Positions 58,059-64,000 of a DNA stretch of 64,000 nt are shown here, piece by piece. The stretch spans positions 264,745-328,744 of the forward strand of contig JABSPK010000005.1 in assembly GCA_013214065.1 (NCBI GenBank), written 5' to 3'. The translations under genes and the position numbers were made by a program. Every line of letters begins with the position of its first letter. The first letter of the stretch is position 1. The DNA comes from Flavobacteriaceae bacterium. Its GTDB lineage: Bacteria > Bacteroidota > Bacteroidia > Flavobacteriales > Flavobacteriaceae. The notes below the pieces were generated by a model. It had not been told where the DNA came from. It did not search any database and saw only the letters and a list, made by a program, of their open reading frames with translations.

Positions 58059-58814
58059 ATGAAAGAACAAGCATTGATTATTGGTGGTACTACCGGAATG
58101 GGAAAGGCCACCGCAGCTATACTATTGGAAAAAGGTATTGAGGTTACCGTTATCGGTAGGCCTGGGTCGAATTTAGCGGAGGTTTCGGCAGCACTTGCCG
58201 ATAAGGGTCAACTTCGGACCATTGGGTTGGATCTTTTCGACCTAGAAGCTGTGAAAGGATTCGCAGCTTCATTGGATACCACACTTTCCGATTTGAGGTA
58301 TTTGGTTAATGCGGCTGGGTATTTTAGTCCGAAGTCATTTTTGGAGCATACCGAAGCCGACTATGATATCTACCATAATTTCAACAAGGCCTTCTTCTTG
58401 ATTACCCAGGCCGCCGCCAACATTATGAAGCAACATGCAAAGGGATCCATCGTGAATATCGGGTCCATGTGGGCCAAACAGGCTATCAAAGCGACCCCAT
58501 CTTCAGCCTATTCCATGGCCAAGGCAGGCTTGCATGCGATGACCCAGCATTTGGCTATGGAACTTGCGGAACATCATATCAGGGTGAACGCCGTGTCGCC
58601 GGCAGTGGTCGTAACCCCGATCTATGGTGCTTTTATTGAAAAAGACCAGATCGAGGAGACCTTACAAGGCTTCAATGATTTCCATCCTATCGGTCGGGTG
58701 GGGCGACCCGAAGACATTGCCAAAACCATTGTTTTCCTGTTGACCGACGAAAGCTCTTGGGTCACCGGGGCGATTTGGGACATCGATGGGGGCGTCATGG
58801 CCGGTAGGAATTGA
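58059..58814 (+). CDS. SDR-family oxidoreductase
   Basis: A 251-residue NAD(P)-dependent short-chain dehydrogenase. The Rossmann start IIGGTTGMGKATAAIL has the TGxxxGxG-type cofactor motif; the active site shows Ser in IGSMWAKQ and Tyr-xxx-Lys in AYSMAKAGL; GAIWDIDGG ends the family pattern. Substrate unknown; many such proteins reduce keto groups. It follows the interrupted regulator by 80 bases, and a terminator closes it at 58836. Confidence 0.93.
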   Translation: MKEQALIIGGTTGMGKATAAILLEKGIEVTVIGRPGSNLAEVSAALADKGQLRTIGLDLFDLEAVKGFAASLDTTLSDLRYLVNAAGYFSPKSFLEHTEADYDIYHNFNKAFFLITQAAANIMKQHAKGSIVNIGSMWAKQAIKATPSSAYSMAKAGLHAMTQHLAMELAEHHIRVNAVSPAVVVTPIYGAFIEKDQIEETLQGFNDFHPIGRVGRPEDIAKTIVFLLTDESSWVTGAIWDIDGGVMAGRN

Positions 58815-58835
58815 TCGCCGAAAAAGTATACCTAT

Positions 58836-58865
58836 AAAGGCCCTCCTATCGAGGGCTTTTTTTTT
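58836..58865 (+). terminator. Terminator after the SDR gene
   Basis: GCCCTC/GAGGGC stem with loop CTATC, followed by a long T-run. Confidence 0.9.
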
Positions 58866-58976
58866 GGGTGGATACCAACAGGAATATCGGATTCATGTAC
58901 GTAAATTCTTTCGTATATTTAGGGAGCTCCCCCTTTTAGTTCCCAGTAAACGCTAAAACCATAAATACAACTACCC

Positions 58977-60077
58977 ATGGCTTTTTATCACGCGCTAAAG
59001 CGCTACGGCATCGATGCCGATTATCCTCAAAAAGATGCGTGGATCGCATCACGACTATTGACCCTAAGGCATGATCTGTTCCATGCTATCAAAAAAGACC
59101 GGCTACCCAATTCCTTGATCATCGGATCATGGAATATTCGTGCCTTCGATGGTGGCATGCCGCGAATGGACGAAAGCTACCATTACATTGCCGAGATCAT
59201 CGATCATTTTGATATTTGTGCCATACAAGAGGTAAAGAAAGACCTCGAACCCCTCCGTCGCTTGAGGGATTTGTTAGGCCCTAATTGGGACTTTTTCGTT
59301 TCGGACCTCTCCATTCACGAAGGCGGTAATTCGGAACGGATGGCCTTCATGTACAACAAGAACAAGGTCTTTTTTAGAAACCTGATCGGCGAGATCGTCT
59401 TGCCAAATGCACAGTTGATCGACGGTAACCAAGTGGCCCGCACCCCATTTTTCGCTTCTTTTCAGGCGGGTTGGTTTAAATTTTCACTCTGTTCGGCCCA
59501 TATCATATTTGGGAACGACCTCGCCATACGCGCTGAAGAAATCGAGGCCATTGCCGATATCTTGGTCAAGCGGGCCAAAAGTGAAGATCAGGTCCATATT
59601 TTTTTGGGCGATATGAATATCGAGACCCCTGATGATGAGGTGATGACCGCATTGCAAGGTTCTGAAATGAACGTTCCCGATTTTGGCCCGACCAATATGG
59701 GCGGTAACCGATGGTTCGACCAAATGGCTTTTACCCAAGAAGGCAAATCAGGAGACAAAACCCGATTGCTCCGCCATGGTACCTTCGATTGGCGTCATGC
59801 GGTTTACGGACCACACCCTAATGATCCGGTGCCTGATAGCTGGGAGATCCAAAATGGGGATGGTAGTGGCAAGCAACGACTGACCCATGCCCAAATCATT
59901 GCCCATTATGAAACGATAGTGCCGCACTTCAGGGCGGTACATGGCAAAGATCCCCATACTGATTTTGCCCAAAGTTATCGCAGTTGGACGACCCACGAGA
60001 TGTCGGATCACCTGCCCATTTGGATGGAATTGGAAATCGATTATTCAGACGATTACCTTAGGAAATTCGTGGAATAA
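58977..60077 (+). CDS. Endonuclease/exonuclease/phosphatase-fold protein
   Basis: 366 residues of the DNase I-like fold. Metal and catalytic motifs: SWNIRAFDGG (Asn), CAIQEVKKDL (Glu), CSAHIIFG (His), FLGDMNIETP (Asp and Asn) and SDHLPIWME (Asp-His). No signal peptide is seen. It may act on DNA, phosphoinositides or other phosphodiesters. Preceded by 162 bases after the SDR gene; the convergent methyltransferase follows. Confidence 0.87.
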   Translation: MAFYHALKRYGIDADYPQKDAWIASRLLTLRHDLFHAIKKDRLPNSLIIGSWNIRAFDGGMPRMDESYHYIAEIIDHFDICAIQEVKKDLEPLRRLRDLLGPNWDFFVSDLSIHEGGNSERMAFMYNKNKVFFRNLIGEIVLPNAQLIDGNQVARTPFFASFQAGWFKFSLCSAHIIFGNDLAIRAEEIEAIADILVKRAKSEDQVHIFLGDMNIETPDDEVMTALQGSEMNVPDFGPTNMGGNRWFDQMAFTQEGKSGDKTRLLRHGTFDWRHAVYGPHPNDPVPDSWEIQNGDGSGKQRLTHAQIIAHYETIVPHFRAVHGKDPHTDFAQSYRSWTTHEMSDHLPIWMELEIDYSDDYLRKFVE

Positions 60078-60098
60078 CCTACCAATGGCCTCAAGGGG

Positions 60099-60860
60099 TC
60101 AATCGGCAATTCGGCAAACGTATACCTGTTTCTGGGATCTGGCACCGAAGGGCTGCTCATCGAATCCTCCGAACTTTTGGGTGATTTGAAAGCCATTCCA
60201 TTGTAAATAGGCATCCAGTTCTTGGGGAAAGAACAAGCGCATATCGAGTTGCTGGGTCGAATCGAAGCTGTCGTTGATATAGAATTCCCATTTAATCCGA
60301 TTGACTTGGGTGGTCGAATCGTACATCATATGTTCTTCGATCCGTACCGCGCGGCCATCGTCAGTCGTGTACTTAGAGATTTCGTATGGCTGATTTTGAC
60401 CATTCACCAATAACCCCAGATCCGGGTTGAAACAATCGAAGATGAACCGCCCCTTGGGTTTCAAATGCTTGGCCACGGTCGCTAAGGCCTTGAAAAGATC
60501 GGCGTTGGTATACATATGGTGGATGGAGTTGAACGGGATGAATACCAGATCGTATTGCTTTTTCAACTCCAGGGTTCGGATGTCCCCTTCGATAAAGCGG
60601 ATGCTGATGTCGGCTTCGCTGGCTTTGTTTTTGGCCTTTTCCAACATCGAGGGAGTGAAATCGACCCCATCGATTTGATGGCCTTTTTGGGCGAGCGGCA
60701 GGGTCAACCTTCCCGTACCACAGCAAAGTTCCAAAATGGCAGCATCTTCCTCTTGGGGCATCCACCGTTCGTAAAACGGCAAATCGGCCATATCGGTGTT
60801 CATGCCATCGTAAATGGCGGCATCATAAATCAGTCCGCCAACGGAATAGGGTTTTTGCAT
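60099..60860 (-). CDS. Class I SAM-dependent methyltransferase
   Basis: 253 residues. The SAM-binding glycine loop is ILELCCGTGRLTLPLAQKG (about 41-59), motif II follows in IDGVDFTPSMLEKAK, and the motif after it is DLVFIPFNSIHHM. No substrate is evident. Convergent with the EEP-fold gene, with about 20 bases between. Confidence 0.87.
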   Translation of the reverse strand: MQKPYSVGGLIYDAAIYDGMNTDMADLPFYERWMPQEEDAAILELCCGTGRLTLPLAQKGHQIDGVDFTPSMLEKAKNKASEADISIRFIEGDIRTLELKKQYDLVFIPFNSIHHMYTNADLFKALATVAKHLKPKGRFIFDCFNPDLGLLVNGQNQPYEISKYTTDDGRAVRIEEHMMYDSTTQVNRIKWEFYINDSFDSTQQLDMRLFFPQELDAYLQWNGFQITQKFGGFDEQPFGARSQKQVYVCRIAD

Positions 60861-60962
60861 TGCTTTTGATCATCTGAAGGATTCCATCCAAAAGTAGGGG
60901 AATAATGGGCTTGTGAAAAACCTTTTCCACACGAAAAGGGCCTAAGTAATGGAATGATACCC

Positions 60963-61322
60963 TTACTTGAGGTCCGATTGTTTTCGCATGATCAGCATAA
61001 CGGCCGAAGAACCGCCATTGACGGCAACCCCTATTTCACGGCCAAGCACCTGCTCTAAATCGTAACCTTGGGCCGTCATTTCGTTCAATACCGTAGCATA
61101 GGAGGTAATCTCAGGGAACAAGGCGGCCAAGCGTTCCGCTTCATGGCGTTGGCCAGGGCTTCCACCGAGGTCGACCAGTACCCGCATTTTTTTGGTGAAC
61201 GGTTTGCCTTGTATCACAACGAAGGCGTAGTCAATGGGTTCCTTTTGTGCCATACCCTCGGTCGGTAGCAAGGCAAACAGTACCGTAAGGCATACGATGG
61301 ATAGTGTTTTTGAGGCCGTCAT
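60963..61322 (-). CDS. Small exported protein, unknown function
   Basis: 119 residues with a signal peptide (cleavage near GMAQ, residue 26). The mature 93 residues have an alternating pattern IDYAFVVIQGKPFTKKMRVLVDLG and end in IGVAVNGGSSAVMLIMRKQ, suggesting a compact alpha/beta fold. No named family is recognised. A perfect 14-bp palindrome lies upstream at 61362-61375. Confidence 0.72.
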   Translation of the reverse strand: MTASKTLSIVCLTVLFALLPTEGMAQKEPIDYAFVVIQGKPFTKKMRVLVDLGGSPGQRHEAERLAALFPEITSYATVLNEMTAQGYDLEQVLGREIGVAVNGGSSAVMLIMRKQSDLK

Positions 61323-61361
61323 AACATTGGTGTTTTAGTGTTTTGACTACCATGAAGATAA

Positions 61362-61375
61362 AAGGTTTAAACCTT
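61362..61375. repeat. Perfect palindrome AAGGTTTAAACCTT
   Basis: A 14-bp perfect palindrome in the 142-base spacer between the small exported protein and the DUF4249 gene, 40 bases before the former's start. It looks like an operator for a dimeric repressor, but no regulator is identified. Confidence 0.5.
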
Positions 61376-61464
61376 CATAGTTTCAGGGCTAGAGCCGGTA
61401 AAATGAAGCTCGCGGTTTCCCTTGGACTTTATCAAACCAAGACCAATCGAATATCAGCAATCAT

Positions 61465-62364
61465 TCAGAACTCCTCTTGCAAAGCCAGGCGTTTTTCGAA
61501 ATAACGGTAGGCAGCGAATATACCGGTACCCCCTTCACCACGGATTGTATTCGGCTCGACACTCAATTCCAGAAAAGGATCGCCTTCGTTGGTGTCGTTC
61601 AAATAATTGGCCCGCAATAAATTGAACAGGGGGCGTTCGGCGAGCATGACTTGCATGACCAGATCTTGCTCGACGATTTCGGGCTCATAGGCATCATTGA
61701 AAATAACATCGGGGAAAAACTCGGTATTGGCACCGATTTCGCGTCCGTCCCTTAGATTGTCGGTCTGAAAGGCCTCCAGTTCGAAACCGATGGTTCGGAC
61801 AAACCCCAGATTCTCTTCGCTGGGCACGTCCAAAAAAGCGCCGACCACATAAAAATTGTCTTCATCAGGGATGTCGATAAAGCCAATATCCAGGTCATAT
61901 GTGCTGAAACCGAATTCATCGGTGCTTACACGGATCTGCTGGTCGATGGCAGCGATGTTATCCAAAGGCACGGTGTAATTGGCCGTATAGGTCCTTCCTT
62001 CAGCTTCAACGATTAGGAGATAGGTTTCTCCGGGAACGATGGGCAATTGATTCGTACTTTCAGCATATTGGAATTGGGCGGCGTTATACGGCAACTGAAC
62101 GCTTGCCCCTGCACTGTTTGAAATGCGCACCTCGGCATCTTTGATAAGGAAACGCTCTAAATCTTGCTCTGGGTCGACGGTGTTGATTTCCAGACCGAGT
62201 GCGGGTAACGTTCGTGAAATGTTGACGCGCAGGCTATCGATTTCAGGGGATATGAAACTGGAGATATAGATGGTTTGCTCGATCGATACGATTTCGGTGT
62301 CGACCACATCGTCACATGAAAAAATCAAGGCAGACAGCATTAAAATCAATAACGGTTTCTTCAT
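61465..62364 (-). CDS. DUF4249 lipoprotein
   Basis: 299 residues; lipobox LIFSC (Cys17). The mature part starts DDVVDTEIVSIEQTIYISSFIS and has the beta-rich DUF4249 pattern, with LIVEAEGRTYTANYTVPL midway. In Bacteroidota DUF4249 proteins are encoded next to a TonB-dependent receptor and are thought to act as surface partners. Here the receptor (62370-63293) is broken, so the lipoprotein may be without a partner. Length is at the short end of normal. Confidence 0.87.
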   Translation of the reverse strand: MKKPLLILMLSALIFSCDDVVDTEIVSIEQTIYISSFISPEIDSLRVNISRTLPALGLEINTVDPEQDLERFLIKDAEVRISNSAGASVQLPYNAAQFQYAESTNQLPIVPGETYLLIVEAEGRTYTANYTVPLDNIAAIDQQIRVSTDEFGFSTYDLDIGFIDIPDEDNFYVVGAFLDVPSEENLGFVRTIGFELEAFQTDNLRDGREIGANTEFFPDVIFNDAYEPEIVEQDLVMQVMLAERPLFNLLRANYLNDTNEGDPFLELSVEPNTIRGEGGTGIFAAYRYFEKRLALQEEF

Positions 62365-62369
62365 AGCGA

Positions 62370-63293
62370 TTAAAATTTTAAAGTGTAGTTGATCGAGGGT
62401 ACGAAGACCAGCAAAGCGACGCGATTGAGATCCGTTCGAACGGCATCCCCGAATTGATCGCCATCGGTATCGACCGAGGTCTGATCAGTGTAATAGAAGA
62501 AGGGGTTCTTACGGGCGTAGGCATTGTAGATCGAAACGCCCCAGGTGCGCAAGCTCTTAGCTCTTTTTTTATGGAATTGGATGCCCAAATCCAGCCGATG
62601 GTTGGCCTCTCCCTGAAAGTTGTTACGTTGGTTGGTGAATTCCCCGGTTTCAACGCTTCCGAAAAAACCGTTGCCGAAGCGATCGAATCGGTTGCTGATG
62701 GGCACACCGCTATTAGGGCTCAATCGGGCGATATCGGGTAAGGTATAATTAACCCCAGACGAATACACCCAATTGGCCGAAAAGGTGATCCGATCCGAAG
62801 GTTTGTAAATCCCCACCAAAGAAATATCATGCCGACGGTCATATCGGGCGTTGAACCGCCTGCCCTGATTCAGATCGTCGAATTGCCGTTGCGACCAGGC
62901 CAAGGTATACCCCAACCAGCCCGTAAATGGTCCTTTCTTTTTCCGAAGCAACAATTCGGCGCCGTAGGCCCAGCCTTTGCCGGCCGTTATATTGTCTTCT
63001 CAATCGACCTCGCTGGCGGTATCAAGGTCGTCAAGCACCAAAAAGGAAGCCCCTTCTTGGTATTCGATGATGTCGTCCATGGTTTTGTAGTAGCCCTCCA
63101 AACTGAGCGAATAGGCATTGTCGGCAAAATCCTTGTCGAGGCCCAAAGCGAACTGCTCCGCTCTTTGGGGGCGTACGTTATCGGTGGTCGATACCCATAG
63201 ATGCGTAGGTAAGCCGATACCCGAACTCGATAACAGATGCACGTATTGGTTCATATTCGCATAGGACCCTTTTAACGCAAGGGCCATACCGAA
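62370..63293 (-). pseudogene. TonB-dependent receptor, C-terminal remnant with in-frame stop
   Basis: The minus-strand frame encodes about 307 codons of the C-terminal barrel: ANMNQYVHLLSSSGIGLPTHLWV, RAEQFALGLDKD, then after a TGA at 63000-63002 the same frame resumes EDNITAGKGWAYGAELLLR and continues to a normal end INYTLKF. The N-terminal plug and most of the barrel are missing: at about 63285-63300 the sequence switches to an IS3-type transposase on the other strand. Relatives have a tryptophan-like codon at the stop, so a single change (TGG to TGA) explains it. The DUF4249 gene follows 5 bases downstream. Confidence 0.85.
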
Positions 63294-64000
63294 CTGAGCA
63301 TATCGGCACAGTGCCGCACATTGTCACTGCACCGTTCAGGGCTTTATTACAAACCCAGAGGTGAAACGCAGCTGAACCTTGAGCTGATGCGCCTGATGGA
63401 CGAGCATTATCTGTACCATCCCGAGAAGGGTGCCAAGCGTATGCATGCATGGCTCAAAAGGGACAAAGGCTACAAGGTCAGCAAGAACCGTATCGAGAGA
63501 TTGTATTACAAGATAATGGGGCTAAGGGCGGTGCTACCGGGCAGACATACCTCCAAGAGGAACAAACAGCACAAGGTGTACCCATATCTTTTGAGGAACT
63601 TGGAAATAACAAGGCCCAACCAGGTATGGGCCACCGATATCACCTACATCCCCATGAAAAAGGGATACATGTACCTTATGGCCATCATCGACCTGTACAG
63701 TCGCTTTGTCGTCCATTGGAGCGTATCCAATTCCATGGACGCGGACTGGTGCACAAAAACCTTGGAAGAGGCAATTCAGATACACGGGCGGCCCGAGATC
63801 GTCAATACCGACCAAGGAAGCCAGTTCACTTCAGATGAATTCACCGCCGCCGTACTTGGAAAGGGCATAAAGCTATCTATGGATGGTAAGGGAAGGGCAA
63901 CCGATAATGCCTTTATAGAAAGGTTATGGAGAAGCGTAAAGTATGAAAAGATATATCTGAGCCCTCCCAGGGACGGTCTCGAACTGTTCCTGCTATTGGC
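63290..64000 (+). mobile_element. IS3-family insertion sequence, left end lost, right end outside window
   Basis: Defined by the OrfB frame. No terminal inverted repeat or target-site duplication can be seen at the left junction, where the sequence passes directly into the TonB-receptor remnant; the boundary is placed only to within about 15 bases. Confidence 0.75.
63294..64000 (+). pseudogene. IS3-family transposase OrfB, truncated at the left
   Basis: A frame open from 63276 to the end of the window, with no ATG near its beginning, encodes 235 residues from CTG 63294. It begins in the middle of the OrfB N-terminus (LSISAQCRTLSLHRSGLYYKP), keeps the HTH_21 region (YHPEKGAKRMHAWLKRDKGY) and the integrase core: Asp115 in WATDIT, Asp173 in NTDQGSQF and Glu209 in NAFIERLW, spaced DD-35-E as in IS3 elements. 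OrfA and the usual start are absent, so it is a left-truncated copy or one cut by rearrangement; the 3' end lies beyond the window. Confidence 0.87.

Noticed and set aside
63449..63838. Open frame of about 130 codons inside the transposase region
   Set aside because: It lies in a different frame from the DD-35-E transposase and has no recognisable protein features.

Overview
The window is chromosomal DNA of a member of the Bacteroidota, almost certainly a marine-type Flavobacteriaceae of moderate GC (about half by eye). The grounds are the gldKLMN gliding/type IX secretion locus, a HYC_CC_PP-type protein next to a TonB-dependent receptor, the HMG-CoA reductase plus GYDIA-type GHMP kinase pair, DUF4249 beside a TonB receptor, and many -7 boxes of the Bacteroidota form TAnnTTTG. 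Coding density is high, and no stretch over 300 bases lacks a gene. I see no tRNA, rRNA or CRISPR array.

Layout. 1-521: end of a peptidyl-prolyl isomerase gene. 518-2746 (-): GHMP kinase and HMG-CoA reductase (mevalonate route). 2881-6588 (+): dipeptidyl peptidase IV and POT peptide transporter, a peptide-use pair. 6598-11362 (-): surE, small membrane protein, lpxB, NlpC/P60 lipoprotein, comEC. 11554-14626 (+): tail-specific protease and a DRGH nuclease. 14627-20192 (-): mreB-mreC-mreD-mrdA-rodA, the rod-shape operon with its own -7 box. 20248-24707 (-): purH, an fRMsr-like GAF protein, and a large macroglobulin/plug-like exported protein. 24830-29370 (+): a five-gene metal (probably copper) module. 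29407-31400 (-): groES-groEL. 31548-36094 (-): miaB, a sigma-54 activator without a sensor domain, lptE, a TPR-like protein, secG. 36234-37839 (+): two lipoproteins. 37982-46428 (+): topA, a degenerate arginase-fold protein, gldK-gldL-gldM-gldN, ending at a strong terminator. 46537-50972: FAD oxidoreductase, DUF983 protein (-), ABC-F ATPase, plant-type LRR protein. 51128-57050 (+): complete RND efflux set (adaptor, pump, outer-membrane channel) plus a CPXCG protein. 57110-60860: AraC-type regulator broken by an in-frame stop, SDR oxidoreductase, exonuclease/phosphatase-fold protein, methyltransferase (-). 60963-64000: small exported protein, DUF4249 lipoprotein, a TonB-receptor remnant with an in-frame stop, and a left-truncated IS3-family element running off the window.

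Most of the window is conserved housekeeping and envelope biology. The points most worth a second look are: the metal module; the arginase-fold protein beside gldK that has lost three of six metal ligands; the sensorless sigma-54 activator inside an LPS/secretion operon, with a possible sigma-54-like promoter at groES; the plug-without-barrel exported protein; and the decaying right end, where two genes carry single in-frame stops and an insertion sequence abuts a truncated receptor. I found no clearly novel defence or mobile system.
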